Below, piece by piece: positions 33,630 through 43,155 of a DNA stretch of 64,000 bases. Under the pieces are notes generated by a model. The model was not told the DNA's origin, did not search any database, and saw only the letters and a program-made list of their open reading frames with translations. Position 1 is the stretch's first letter; every line of letters begins with the position of its first letter. A program made the translations under genes and the position numbers. The stretch spans positions 1-64,000 of the forward strand of contig NZ_JAIVKI010000018.1 of assembly GCF_020524905.1 (NCBI RefSeq), in the 5' to 3' direction. This DNA comes from Microbulbifer variabilis (GTDB lineage Bacteria; Pseudomonadota; Gammaproteobacteria; Pseudomonadales; Cellvibrionaceae).

Positions 33630-34646
33630 CTACTCCCTAGACAATACGATTCGATACTTTGGATTACCCGATTTCAAGTGCTTGAAAGCTTCTTCAATCT
33701 GGCTCATAGGGTAAATCTCCACCTGTGGCCTGATTTGGTGATGAGCAACAAAATCGAGCATGGTTTCAATGGTTGCCGGGCTGCCCACCGGGGAAGCCGA
33801 AATGGAGCGCTGACCGAAGATCATAGGGAAAAGGGTAAACTGAATTGGGTCCACAACGGCACCGACAAAATGCAAGCGCCCTTTTGGCTTTAACGCCTGG
33901 ATATATAGATCCCAATCCAAGTTGACATTTACTGTAGAAATAATGAAATCGAAACTCATAGAGGCCGATTTAATTTCTTCCGGGTCACGTGAATTTAATG
34001 TCTTGTGGGCACCGAGAGATAGTGCTTCGGTGCGTTTGTGCTCACTGGAAGTAAAAGCCGTTACTTCGCAACCCCAGGCATTTAAAAACATCAAGGCCAA
34101 ATGGCCCAAGCCACCGATGCCAATCACCGCTACTTTAGCGGTGGGTTCAATACCAAACTGCACCAGAGGGTTAAATACGGTAATACCACCACACAGGAGT
34201 GGCCCTGCCGAGACCAGATCCACCCCTTCGGGAATAACCACCAGGCTGCCCATATCAGCGCGGGCTTTATCGGCGAAGCCCCCACCGGTAAGAGTGGTAA
34301 ACCGGGCTTCGGCACACAAATTTTGATCGCCCCGCCGACAATAGTGGCAGGTCTCACAATAACCGGAGTTCCAACCCAAGCCGACAAAAGTACCAGGCTT
34401 GAAGTGCCCAGCTTGCTCTCCCGAAGCAAGAACCCGCCCAATCACTTCATGACCGGCAACCATGGGGTATTTGGATACTCCCCATTCATCCTCGATCATG
34501 CTGAGGTCACTGTGACAAATACCACAGTAGAGCACTTCCAACTCCACCTCGGTTGCCCCCAGATCCCCCACTTTTACCTGATACGGTTTAAAGGGGCCTC
34601 CAGCTTGCATAATCCCATAGGCATTGATGGTAGTGCCACTGGCCAT
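33630..34646 (-). CDS. Zinc-dependent NAD(P) alcohol dehydrogenase (CAD/YahK-like), 338 aa
   Basis: A medium-chain dehydrogenase reducing aldehydes or oxidising primary alcohols. The catalytic-zinc ligands are in CGICHSD (Cys41) and GHEVIGRV (His66), with the third Cys in GPLLCGG. The structural-zinc block CETCHYCRRGDQNLC has four cysteines. The Rossmann GIGGLGHL lies near residue 176. Motif order and length match YahK/CAD-type NADPH-aldehyde reductases. It is flanked by noncoding DNA and probably monocistronic. Confidence 0.92.
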   Translation of the reverse strand: MASGTTINAYGIMQAGGPFKPYQVKVGDLGATEVELEVLYCGICHSDLSMIEDEWGVSKYPMVAGHEVIGRVLASGEQAGHFKPGTFVGLGWNSGYCETCHYCRRGDQNLCAEARFTTLTGGGFADKARADMGSLVVIPEGVDLVSAGPLLCGGITVFNPLVQFGIEPTAKVAVIGIGGLGHLALMFLNAWGCEVTAFTSSEHKRTEALSLGAHKTLNSRDPEEIKSASMSFDFIISTVNVNLDWDLYIQALKPKGRLHFVGAVVDPIQFTLFPMIFGQRSISASPVGSPATIETMLDFVAHHQIRPQVEIYPMSQIEEAFKHLKSGNPKYRIVLSRE

Positions 34647-34834
34647 AACTGACTCCCATGGTATTTACTGAAAGATCAACGCTTTGCTTTCGGCTTTAAA
34701 ACAATTGCCCCGGCTAAATCCCGTAAATAGAACATAAAAAAGAGCCGGGGATTTCCCGGCCCAAGCCAAGTCCTGTGAGGTTGCCGAATATCAGAGGACC
34801 CACGAGAAAACTTGGCTAACTCCTGTGAGGGGAA

Positions 34835-35230
34835 TTAATTCAACACGCGATACCCGCGTCCGCGCAGGCAGTTCTTGATAATTTGCTGCGCCTCGGCACC
34901 GGCACTACCAGCGCCGGAGAGACCACCCACCAGGGCACCCGCACCAGCACCTGCCGCCGCGGCCCGACTGCTATCGCCAACGATAGCGCCCAGCGCACCG
35001 CCAACTACAGCGCCCCCGGCAGCCCCTGTTAAGCCCCGGCGGCCCTGATCGCTATAGGTGGAATAGGCTATCCCCTTGCACTCAGAGAGGTCGATTTGAT
35101 ACTGGTTCATATTGACGCCCCAGGTATCAATTACGATGCCGCCGGCACCAGGTACCTGTTCCGGTTGAGCAGCACACCCAATTAAGAGGGCGAGGCAAAA
35201 TCCTGCGGTGGCGTTAATACCAGTCTTCAT
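34835..35230 (-). CDS. Glycine-zipper lipoprotein, 131 aa
   Basis: A lipoprotein signal (MKTGINATAGFCLALLIGC, with the lipobox cysteine at about residue 19). The mature part has a hydrophobic glycine-rich stretch GAAGGAVVGGALGAIVGD, typical glycine-zipper repeats that insert in or pack against membranes, followed by AAAAGAGAGALVGGLSG. Two more cysteines lie near the ends of the mature domain. Similar small proteins are envelope components of unknown role. Start at 35230 (AGAGGTG upstream). Confidence 0.8.
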   Translation of the reverse strand: MKTGINATAGFCLALLIGCAAQPEQVPGAGGIVIDTWGVNMNQYQIDLSECKGIAYSTYSDQGRRGLTGAAGGAVVGGALGAIVGDSSRAAAAGAGAGALVGGLSGAGSAGAEAQQIIKNCLRGRGYRVLN

Positions 35231-35599
35231 CGGACACCTCTTACAGCCTGAGCCTAGAGATTGCGTGTATGTCACGCTTTTCATCTTTAGGTTTAGCTGT
35301 TGGTAGAAGATGGCGCCAGTCGACAGCGGGGAAAAGCAAAGAAAAAGAGCGACTAAAAAGTCAATAAAGAGACCCCATCAGACAAGGGCCGCACACGAGA
35401 AGGCCTAAGTGTGTCGTCCATTAATTAAATGAAGAGTGATGATGGCTGTTACGACAACCCTATGAAACATGCTGATTTCTGTAAGTTGAATCTTCAATAA
35501 CTGTTCTGAAGTAGCACCGAACCCCCAGTGAGTACATCCGGCTAGCACCAGACATAGCCTACTCTGATGGGATAGTCGGTCTTTTTTCGCAGGGAAGAC
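35231..35599. other. Non-coding gap before betT
   Basis: These 369 bases lie between divergent genes (the lipoprotein on minus, betT on plus) and must hold both promoters. No clear operator was found for a BetI-type repressor. A minus-strand open frame at 35405-35605 has no ribosome site and is taken as chance. Confidence 0.4.
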
Positions 35600-37666
35600 A
35601 TGCACAGCAGCAAATCACCCGAAGACGCATTGAAAGCGAATACCGAGAAAGCACAGATAAAACCACTGGTATTTTATGGTTCTGTTGTGGGTATTGTACT
35701 GTTCTCCCTCTGGGCGATGATTTTTACCGATCAGGCAGTCAGCGTCATTTACGGAACCTTGGGATGGATCTCGGGCAGTTTTGGTTGGTTTTACTTTCTC
35801 GCCGTCGTCATCTACCTCGTCTTCGTGATCCTGGTGGCCATCTCCAAATTCGGGGACATCAAACTCGGCCCCGATCACTCAGAACCCGATTTCAATATCG
35901 TGACCTGGGCTGCCATGCTTTTCAGCGCCGGAATTGGCATCGACCTGATTTTCTACTGCATCGTAGAGCCCGTGACCCAATTTATGGAGCCTCCTGTTGG
36001 CGAGGGCGGCAGCATCGAAGCGGCACGCCATGCGATGGCGCTGACTTTCTTACATTGGGGTCTATCCGGTTGGGGAGTTTACACCCTGGTAGGTATGTCC
36101 CTGGCCTTCTTCAGCTACCGACACGGGCTGCCTCTTACCATTCGCTCCGCACTCTACCCTCTGTTCGGTAAACGTATCTACGGCTCTATCGGTAACACAG
36201 TGGATATTGCCGCGGTATTGGGCACGGTATTTGGCGTTGCCACCAGCCTGGGGATCGGGATTATCCAGCTGAATTACGGCTTACAATACATGTTCGGCAT
36301 ACCGGAGAGCATAATCACGCAATCGCTACTAGCGGTCATGATTGTGGTGTTCGCCGCATTCTCTGCCGCTACCGGTGTCGAGCGGGGAATCCGGCGGCTG
36401 TCAGAATTCAACATGCTACTGGCAGTAGTGCTGATGCTGTACGTGTTGATTACCGGCAAGACGCGATTTTTACTCGACGCTTTCGTCACCAATATCGGCG
36501 ACTACCTGCAAGACTTTATCGGCTTGTCCTTCAATACCTATGCTTTCGCCCCACCCACGGATTGGCTCAATGCCTGGACACTGTTTTTCTGGGCATGGTG
36601 GATTGCCTGGGGGCCATTTGTCGGCTTGTTTCTAGCGCGAATTTCCCGTGGCCGTTCCATTCGCTCATTCGTTATCGGCACCTTGATTCTACCTTTCACA
36701 TTTATGGCGGCCTGGATGGCCATCATGGGCAACTCAGCCATCGATATGGTAATGGGCGGCGCCACAGAGTTTGGCGTGCAGGCGGTAGAAAAACCCGGGT
36801 CGGCCATCTACCTGTTTCTCGAGCAGTTGCCCTGGAGCTTGCTAACCACGATTGCGGTAACCATCCTGTCGATCGTGTTCTTTGTCACCTCTGGAGACTC
36901 GGGCTCGCTGGTGCTTTCCAACCTCACTATCCGGCTCGAAGACCCCAATCAGGATGCGCCACCGTGGATGCGGATTTTATGGGCTGCAATCATTGGTATT
37001 GTGACAATTGCCCTGCTGATGACTGGTGGCCTTTCCGCCCTGCAGGGCGCAGTGGTGATCATGGGGCTGCCCTTTGCCATTGTCCTGCTACTGATCATGC
37101 TGGGGCTGTACAAAGCGTTGCAGCTTGAGAAGCTGAAATCCGCGAGTATGCAGGAGGCTTTATCCGGGCATCTTTCTGGCAGGACTATATCGCGGGAAGG
37201 TCATACCAATTGGGCCCAGCGGCTGTCGCGAGCAATCAGCTTTCCAACTTTCAAGCAGGTGGAAGCATTCATGCGGCGCACGATACAGCCTGCGTTTGAA
37301 GCGGTGAAGCAGAAACTCGAAGAGGAAGGATACCCGGTCAATATCGTTGATGACGAGGGCGATAAGCTGCACATGGAACTTAACGTGGACCTCGGCGGCG
37401 AAGTGGACTTTACCTATCAGGTATGGCCACGGCAATGCTCAATGCCGTCGTTTACCCTGCGGGCGGAGCAACCCCGCTCCAGCTACTACCGGCTGGAGCC
37501 ACATCTGCGGGAAGGTGGATTGACTTACGATCTTATGGGATACACCCGTGAGCAGGTCATCAGTGACATCGTCGACCACTTCGAAGCACATCTACAGTAC
37601 CTGCACATGCGTCGTGAGCGCGCGGCACGCAGCACCGGTGAAGAGGGCGAACCAGGGCCAGCCTAG
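35600..37666 (+). CDS. betT: BCCT-family choline transporter BetT, 688 aa
   Basis: A sodium- or proton-coupled importer of choline. Twelve membrane helices span about residues 20-515. The BCCT signature region WTLFFWAWWIAWGPFVGLF at about 325-343 is followed by LARISRGRSIR. Unlike glycine-betaine carriers such as OpuD, it has a long cytoplasmic C-terminus of ~165 residues (EEEGYPVNIVDDEGDKLHME and more), as in BetT and choline/betaine osmosensing carriers. The next gene, betA, begins ten bases after its stop, supporting choline as substrate. Confidence 0.92.
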   Translation: MHSSKSPEDALKANTEKAQIKPLVFYGSVVGIVLFSLWAMIFTDQAVSVIYGTLGWISGSFGWFYFLAVVIYLVFVILVAISKFGDIKLGPDHSEPDFNIVTWAAMLFSAGIGIDLIFYCIVEPVTQFMEPPVGEGGSIEAARHAMALTFLHWGLSGWGVYTLVGMSLAFFSYRHGLPLTIRSALYPLFGKRIYGSIGNTVDIAAVLGTVFGVATSLGIGIIQLNYGLQYMFGIPESIITQSLLAVMIVVFAAFSAATGVERGIRRLSEFNMLLAVVLMLYVLITGKTRFLLDAFVTNIGDYLQDFIGLSFNTYAFAPPTDWLNAWTLFFWAWWIAWGPFVGLFLARISRGRSIRSFVIGTLILPFTFMAAWMAIMGNSAIDMVMGGATEFGVQAVEKPGSAIYLFLEQLPWSLLTTIAVTILSIVFFVTSGDSGSLVLSNLTIRLEDPNQDAPPWMRILWAAIIGIVTIALLMTGGLSALQGAVVIMGLPFAIVLLLIMLGLYKALQLEKLKSASMQEALSGHLSGRTISREGHTNWAQRLSRAISFPTFKQVEAFMRRTIQPAFEAVKQKLEEEGYPVNIVDDEGDKLHMELNVDLGGEVDFTYQVWPRQCSMPSFTLRAEQPRSSYYRLEPHLREGGLTYDLMGYTREQVISDIVDHFEAHLQYLHMRRERAARSTGEEGEPGPA

Positions 37667-37675
37667 GGCAAACAG

Positions 37676-39373
37676 ATGAGTAATCAGGACTTTGATCAGA
37701 CTGTTGACTATATCGTAGTGGGGGCGGGCTCTGCCGGCGCTGTGCTGGCCAACCGGCTGACGGCGGACAGCAAAAATAGTCTTTTACTGCTGGAATTTGG
37801 CGGTAAGGATAATTCCATTTATATCCGTATGCCTTCCGCGTTTTCCATCCCGCTGAATATGCCTAAGTTCGATTGGGAGTTTTATACCGAGCCAGAGCCG
37901 GGGCTGCATGGACGGCGTATCCATCAGGCTCGCGGCAAGGTCATTGGCGGTTCTTCTTCCATCAACGGTATGGCATTTGTTCGGGGCTGCGCTGGAGACT
38001 ACGAGGAGTGGGTAGAGCACGGCGCATCCGGCTGGGGCTACGCGGATGTCCTACCCTACTTCCGCCGGGCCGAAACCTGTGTCTATGGCAGTGACGCCTA
38101 TCGCGGCGACCAGGGCCCCATCACCGCGTGCAACGGCAACAATATGAAAAACCCGCTTTACCGCGCCTTTATTGAGGCCGGTACCCAGGCGGGCTACGGT
38201 TTTACCCAGGATTACAATGGCTATCGGCAGGAGGGCTTCGGGCGCATGGATATGTCTGTGCGCGACGGTGTTCGCTGCTCGACCGCCCTCGCCTACCTGA
38301 AGCCGGTTCTGAGCCGCAGTAACCTCGAACTCAAAATGCATGCCCTCACAACTCACGTGATCATGCAGGGCAAGAAAGCCATAGGTGTGGAATACCGGCA
38401 GAACGGAAAAATATTTCGCGCGCGCGCCAATAAAGAAGTAATCGTTTCCGCCAGTTCATTCAACTCACCCAAGTTGCTGATGTTGTCCGGTATAGGTCCG
38501 GCGGCCCACCTGCAGGAACACGGTATCGAAGTCGTTCACGATCTGCCTGGTGTCGGGCAAAACCTGCAGGACCACCTTGAGGTCTGGGTGCAACAGGAGT
38601 GTAAACAGAAAATCACCCTCAACGGCTGGCTCGGGCCATTAGGCAAGGCCTGGATTGGCATTAACTGGCTGCTCTTCAAACGAGGGCTGGGCGCTTCCAA
38701 TCATTTCGAATCCAACGGCTACATTCGCAGTCGCGCCGGCCTTAAATACCCGGATATCCAGTACCACTTCCTCGCCGGCGCCATCGCTTACGATGGCTCC
38801 AGTGCGGTGAAAGGGCACGGATTTCAGGTACATCTGGGAGCAAACAAACCGCTCAGTCGTGGCTGGGTCAAACTCAAGTCAGCAGATCCAGCGGCCGCAC
38901 CAGAAATGGTCTTCAACTATTTAGACCACGAAGAGGACAAGCAAGCCTTTCGCTCCGGCCTGCACTTCACCCGTGAGATTTTTGCCCAGGCAGGCATGGA
39001 CCCCTACCGAGGGCGGGAGATTTCTCCGGGACCGGACGTGCAAAGTGACGATGAGATCGACAATTGGCTCGCAGAAACGGCCGAAACCGCCTATCACCCT
39101 GCCGGCAGTTGTCGTATGGGCAGTGATGAGATGGCCGTAGTGGATCCCGAATGCCGGGTACACGGCGTAGAAAACCTGCGCGTGGTAGATTCCTCCATCA
39201 TGCCAACCCTCACCAATGGCAATCTCAACGCCCCCACCATCATGATTGGCGAGAAAGCTGCCGATCATATTCTGGGTAAGTCATTACTAAAGCCATCCAC
39301 GGCAGAAAGTTATGTGGCGAGTGGCTGGGAAAGCTGCCAGCGCGAGAAAAAGCCGGAACGCCCTCTGCGCTAA
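37676..39373 (+). CDS. betA: Choline dehydrogenase BetA (GMC oxidoreductase), 565 aa
   Basis: A flavoenzyme oxidising choline to betaine aldehyde. The ADP-binding motif GAGSAGAVLANRL lies at ~17-29; the GMC signature GGSSSINGMAFVRG at ~91-104 and the second GMC motif SASSFNSPKLLMLSGIGP at ~257-274 follow. The catalytic His and C-terminal HPAGSCRMG at ~470-478 are present. Length compares with E. coli BetA (556); the extra C-terminal 20 residues (after about 545) are charged. Cotranscribed with betT. The usual partners betB (aldehyde dehydrogenase) and betI (repressor) are not adjacent here. Confidence 0.93.
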   Translation: MSNQDFDQTVDYIVVGAGSAGAVLANRLTADSKNSLLLLEFGGKDNSIYIRMPSAFSIPLNMPKFDWEFYTEPEPGLHGRRIHQARGKVIGGSSSINGMAFVRGCAGDYEEWVEHGASGWGYADVLPYFRRAETCVYGSDAYRGDQGPITACNGNNMKNPLYRAFIEAGTQAGYGFTQDYNGYRQEGFGRMDMSVRDGVRCSTALAYLKPVLSRSNLELKMHALTTHVIMQGKKAIGVEYRQNGKIFRARANKEVIVSASSFNSPKLLMLSGIGPAAHLQEHGIEVVHDLPGVGQNLQDHLEVWVQQECKQKITLNGWLGPLGKAWIGINWLLFKRGLGASNHFESNGYIRSRAGLKYPDIQYHFLAGAIAYDGSSAVKGHGFQVHLGANKPLSRGWVKLKSADPAAAPEMVFNYLDHEEDKQAFRSGLHFTREIFAQAGMDPYRGREISPGPDVQSDDEIDNWLAETAETAYHPAGSCRMGSDEMAVVDPECRVHGVENLRVVDSSIMPTLTNGNLNAPTIMIGEKAADHILGKSLLKPSTAESYVASGWESCQREKKPERPLR

Positions 39374-39614
39374 GCCCTACTCAATACCAGGTAAGCGCGG
39401 GCATTGGTGGATGAACCCGCAAGTCTGCCTTAGTTGGGAAGATTTAGGATTCTTTTAAATTTAATTTCCAACCCTATGCCAGCTTACATGGCTTCCGGCT
39501 ATGGCCTTTTACGTGGATGGTCGATGATTGGAGTCTTTACTGAGGGCAAAAAAAGAAGATTCGAAACGAAATTTTCACCGGCGCAGAATAGGCAAAAAGC
39601 GTTTGCGATTTACT

Positions 39615-40445
39615 TTAGAAGCTGCGAGTGACTTTAAAAACAAATCGCCCATCGGTCAGATTTTTGGCAGCCAGGAATGGATCGACACCATCGGTATCGT
39701 ACCAACGCAAACCCAGAGTGTAATCACTGATTTTCCAGTCAATACCGGCGTCGTAATAGCCATAGTTGAGATAGTCGTAAGAAGATTCAAAAGTTTGCTC
39801 GCCAAGATGCACAGAGATATCCATATAGCTGGCCAACTCAAAGCTAAAGGTCGCTTCATAGGCCAGGGAATCAACATTATTGAGAAAGTCCCTGCCAAAG
39901 TAGTTATTCGAATACCAGAGACTCGGGCTGATCGTTAATTTATCCACCGTAAAACTAAGAATCAGATAGGTTTCGCCATAGTCGTAATCAAATTCTGACT
40001 TCGGGTAGTTATAGGACCAATAGCCAATATTTAGGTTGATTTTGGTTTCAGGGAGATCTCCCGACCACCCGACATAGGGATCGAACTCCATACTGTTACC
40101 GGGGCCACCAAAGTCCGTATTGGTCGTCCAGACACCGATATAGAAGCCAATATCGTGGGTCCAATTGAGGTCGCCCTGGACGGTAGGACCATTATTCGAG
40201 TTCGAGATACTGCGGAACATATAATCAGAAGCAATTACCAGGCTACCGGCGACAGTACCAAACCCGTCATCTTCGCCATTCTCGTCGTCCTCACCGTTCT
40301 CATCGCCCTCACCATTCTCGTCACCCGTGTCGATCTCGCTAAATTCACCCCGCTCATCAACGACCACTTCCTCCGATAGGCACCTGGAATTGAATGCCCC
40401 TAGAACCCCGACCAAGATCAGGGCCCGCGCGAGGTAAGCTTTCAT
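39615..40445 (-). CDS. TorF-type outer-membrane porin (Gcw_chp), 276 aa
   Basis: The signal peptide is MKAYLARALILVGVLGAF up to about residue 23. The beta barrel begins with GTVAGSLVIASDYMFRSIS, the TorF/Gcw_chp N-terminal motif (YxFRG/S.S), and continues as amphipathic strands with WSGDLPETKINLNIGYWSY and the final strand GRFVFKVTRSF ending in Phe, as outer-membrane proteins do. Between the signal and the barrel lies an acidic repeat, GDENGE repeated about three times with period six residues (18 bp), unusual for the family. Monocistronic. Confidence 0.85.
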   Translation of the reverse strand: MKAYLARALILVGVLGAFNSRCLSEEVVVDERGEFSEIDTGDENGEGDENGEDDENGEDDGFGTVAGSLVIASDYMFRSISNSNNGPTVQGDLNWTHDIGFYIGVWTTNTDFGGPGNSMEFDPYVGWSGDLPETKINLNIGYWSYNYPKSEFDYDYGETYLILSFTVDKLTISPSLWYSNNYFGRDFLNNVDSLAYEATFSFELASYMDISVHLGEQTFESSYDYLNYGYYDAGIDWKISDYTLGLRWYDTDGVDPFLAAKNLTDGRFVFKVTRSF

Positions 40446-40577
40446 TGCCGGCTCCTTGGTGGCGTTGGTGAATAAGGTGACTGAATCAGAAACTACGTTT
40501 TAATTTAATAGGCTATGTATAGGTGGCGAGGCCGCTGAATACAAGCTTTGCGCCACCTTGCCCAACTGCACGGCCAT

Positions 40578-41084
40578 TTACCGATAGGCAGGGTTAATAG
40601 TGCGCGCCAAGTAGGTAAACCCCGGAAGCATCAGCGCCCACAGAAGCGACAGTAACATCAATGATTGCCACAAGGGCTGGCCAAGCTCTACGGTGCCGTT
40701 TAAAAAGGCACCCGTGTAGTAGCTAAAAGGGCCAAAAAAGCCACCTAACAGCGCAGCCAGCCATAAATTACGCTGCATAAATACCAAGCTATAGCGCAGT
40801 GTCATGGCGAAATTTAACCACAGACATACCAGCCAAATGGGGGGCCAGGAAATATCATTGAGGTTTTGCAGTACCCCCAGGTGAAAAAGTACCGAGTCCA
40901 CCCCCACACCAAAAAGAAACACGCCCCCCAACCACAAGGGCTCTCTGCGCAGGTTAGCCACAAAAAACAAGTGAATAAATAAATTGACCAGCGTAAACGG
41001 CACAACAATCCAGGGGCGCGCAACGATCACGCATAGGGGCCAGGCAATATCAAACAGCAAGGCATTGGCGATCAAGCGCCACAT
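40578..41084 (-). CDS. DUF2878 membrane protein, 168 aa
   Basis: Start MWRLIANALLFDIAWPLCVI is the typical DUF2878 beginning. Five to six hydrophobic segments span nearly the full length, with conserved Trp/Pro positions (DISWPPIWLVCLW). This small integral-membrane family is regularly found in ECF-sigma/ChrR-linked operons with cyclopropane-fatty-acid synthase homologues. I use the ATG at 41084, only one base after the preceding gene's TGA (TGATATG). Last gene of the six-gene operon. Confidence 0.85.
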   Translation of the reverse strand: MWRLIANALLFDIAWPLCVIVARPWIVVPFTLVNLFIHLFFVANLRREPLWLGGVFLFGVGVDSVLFHLGVLQNLNDISWPPIWLVCLWLNFAMTLRYSLVFMQRNLWLAALLGGFFGPFSYYTGAFLNGTVELGQPLWQSLMLLSLLWALMLPGFTYLARTINPAYR

Positions 41085-41085
41085 A

Positions 41086-42339
41086 TCAGCCGATAAGAGC
41101 GCGCGGCTTGGCAAAAATAAACTGAGCTGAACTGATCACCCGCTGCATAAAACCACCTTCGCAGTAGCACAAATAAAATTCCCACATGCGAATAAAACGG
41201 TCATCAAAACCCAGGTTGCGCACCTGTGGGAGTCGACTCAAAAATGCATTGCGCCAATGCCTCAGTGTGCGCGCATAGTCCGCAGTAATATCCTCCAAAC
41301 CCACCATCTGCATATCGGTAGCGGTGGCGATCTGCTGGGCGATGACCTGGTTGGATGGTAGGCAACCACCAGGGAAAATATAGTGCTGAATAAAATCGAT
41401 GTCCTTACGATATTGATGGTAGCGCTGATCCGAAATAGTTATTGCCTGCATAAACATCAAACCATCTTCTTTCAGTAAACGACTACAAATGGAAAAGAAC
41501 TTGCGGTGATATTCATGCCCCACCGCTTCCACCATTTCAATAGAAACCAATTTATCGAAGCTGCCATCTAAATCCCGGTAATCCTGCAACAGCACACGCA
41601 CCTTATCTTGCAACCCCTCACGCTCTACCCACTGGCGAGCATACTCGTACTGCTCTGCAGAAATTGTCGTGGTGGTTACCTGGCAACCGGTATGCTTTGC
41701 CGCGTAAATAGCCATGCCACCCCAGCCTGTGCCAATTTCCAGCAGATGATCGTCAGGTTTTAATTGCAGCTTTTGGCAAATATGCTCCATTTTGTGAACA
41801 GAAGCCTGGTACAAGGTGGCCTGCTCAGAAGGGAACATGGCCGAGGAATAGAGCATGGTTTTATCGAGGAACAAACGGAAAAAGTCATTCCCTAAATCGT
41901 AATGCGCGGCAATATTTTTGCGGGAGCCCCTGCGATTATTATTGTTGAGGTTATGCAGGGCGCGTAACACCATGCGGGGCAACTGACTCCCGCGGCTATC
42001 CATACTCTCAATCAGGGACATATTGTCGACCATCAGGCGAATCACATCCAACAGCTTTGGAGAGTCCCAGGCATTCTGCATATAGGCTTCGCCCGAACCG
42101 ATTGTGCCGTTTAACAGTACCTGTAGATAGGCGCTGGCATCCCGAACACGAATATGCGCCCGCACCGCTGCCTGCTGCACTGGCTGACCAAAATGGTAAC
42201 TAACCTCCCCATCCTCAATCAGCAGATGCCCCCGCTCTATCACTTGCATCTTAGCCAGGACCAGCTTGCGCGCGAGTCGCACCAACCAGGACTGGTTTTC
42301 CTCTCCAACGGTTGCCCGTGAAGCTTGCTCTGGATTCAT
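41086..42339 (-). CDS. Cyclopropane-fatty-acyl-phospholipid synthase family methyltransferase, 417 aa
   Basis: A SAM-dependent CFA synthase homologue. The N-terminal ~130 residues carry lipid-binding motifs (VRLMVDNMSLIE), then HYDLGNDFFRLFLDKTMLYS, the family's substrate pocket. The SAM-binding motif LEIGTGWGGMAIYAAKHTG lies near residues 201-219, and the catalytic VEAVGHEYH (here V-E-A-V-G-H) follows. It would methylenate unsaturated fatty chains in membrane phospholipids, or make branched or furan lipids as in ChrR-regulated homologues. Overlaps the DUF1365 gene (ATGA). Confidence 0.92.
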   Translation of the reverse strand: MNPEQASRATVGEENQSWLVRLARKLVLAKMQVIERGHLLIEDGEVSYHFGQPVQQAAVRAHIRVRDASAYLQVLLNGTIGSGEAYMQNAWDSPKLLDVIRLMVDNMSLIESMDSRGSQLPRMVLRALHNLNNNNRRGSRKNIAAHYDLGNDFFRLFLDKTMLYSSAMFPSEQATLYQASVHKMEHICQKLQLKPDDHLLEIGTGWGGMAIYAAKHTGCQVTTTTISAEQYEYARQWVEREGLQDKVRVLLQDYRDLDGSFDKLVSIEMVEAVGHEYHRKFFSICSRLLKEDGLMFMQAITISDQRYHQYRKDIDFIQHYIFPGGCLPSNQVIAQQIATATDMQMVGLEDITADYARTLRHWRNAFLSRLPQVRNLGFDDRFIRMWEFYLCYCEGGFMQRVISSAQFIFAKPRALIG

Positions 42340-43142
42340 AAATGCTTCTCCCCTCCCTGGATTTTGCCCCTGTCACCGGGATGTGCATAGACAGGAGTGC
42401 GCTTGAACCATAACTTCAGTGCCTGCCAATAAATGGTGGCAATCACTTTTGCAGTCATAAATGGATACTGGACCAGAATGCGATTGAGCAGGCCAGCGCT
42501 CAGCTCATGGCGGCGCAAGCTCAGTATGGCATCGAACAGGGGACGCTCCTCCTCTCCTTGGCCACATCGATCAAAATTCTGTAAATAGGCAGTGAGGCGA
42601 TCACCCGGCGTTATGCTTCTCCAGTGGTATCCCTGGGAGATGGGCATAAAGGGAGAGACATGAAAAGTCTTGGCAAAAGCCACTTTCTGCACCCGCGCCC
42701 CGGAGCGGCAGTCCAGCACATAGCTGTGGCGCTCTTTCCAGGGGGTATTGTGAACATCCAGTAATAACCAGCGCACTTCCCTACCCTCGGCATCAAAGCA
42801 GTAATAAATACTGATAGGATTCATGTTGTAGCCAAAGTAGCGCCAATTGGCGAGCATACGCACGGGCCCTTGCGGGCGCTCCCCGGCAACCGACTCAACC
42901 CTACGGCGCACGGCCTCATCAATACTGAATTCCGGATCGCCAAAAAAATCCTCACGCCGAAAACGGGCTAGAGCCCAAGGCTTTTTCGACCACCAGGGAG
43001 AGAGTGCACAAAATTGCTCTAACTCCGCCAGGTCTAGATACACCATAAAAACCTTGTAGCGGAAGGCATTTTGGCGGGGGGCAAAGCGGCGATGCTGGAC
43101 CCAACCGGTGTAAATGGCGCTCTCCATTGTTGCGGCCTCCAT
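42336..43142 (-). CDS. DUF1365 protein, 268 aa
   Basis: A DUF1365-family protein: SAIYTGWVQHRRFAPRQNAF then YKVFMVYLDLAELEQF at the N-terminus; NPISIYYCFDAEGREV and VHNTPWKERHSYVL in the middle; FHVSPFMPISQGYHW and SLRRHELSAGLLNRIL near the end. It is regularly encoded between a flavin amine-oxidase-like protein and CFA synthase in ChrR operons; its own activity is unknown. The stop overlaps the CFA synthase start by four bases. An internal ATG at 43127 is an alternative start. Confidence 0.9.
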   Translation of the reverse strand: MEAATMESAIYTGWVQHRRFAPRQNAFRYKVFMVYLDLAELEQFCALSPWWSKKPWALARFRREDFFGDPEFSIDEAVRRRVESVAGERPQGPVRMLANWRYFGYNMNPISIYYCFDAEGREVRWLLLDVHNTPWKERHSYVLDCRSGARVQKVAFAKTFHVSPFMPISQGYHWRSITPGDRLTAYLQNFDRCGQGEEERPLFDAILSLRRHELSAGLLNRILVQYPFMTAKVIATIYWQALKLWFKRTPVYAHPGDRGKIQGGEKHL

Positions 43143-43155
43143 TAAGGTTTCCCCT

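Noticed and set aside
34741-34830. GCCGGGGATTTCCCGGC hairpin and repeated TCCTGTGAGG downstream of the alcohol dehydrogenase and lipoprotein genes
   Set aside because: It lies on the 5' side of the alcohol dehydrogenase and at the end of nothing clear; possible terminator of the lipoprotein transcript but no T-tract, so not listed as a feature.
35405-35605. 66-codon minus-strand frame overlapping the betT start
   Set aside because: No ribosome site, overlaps betT regulatory DNA, no family match.
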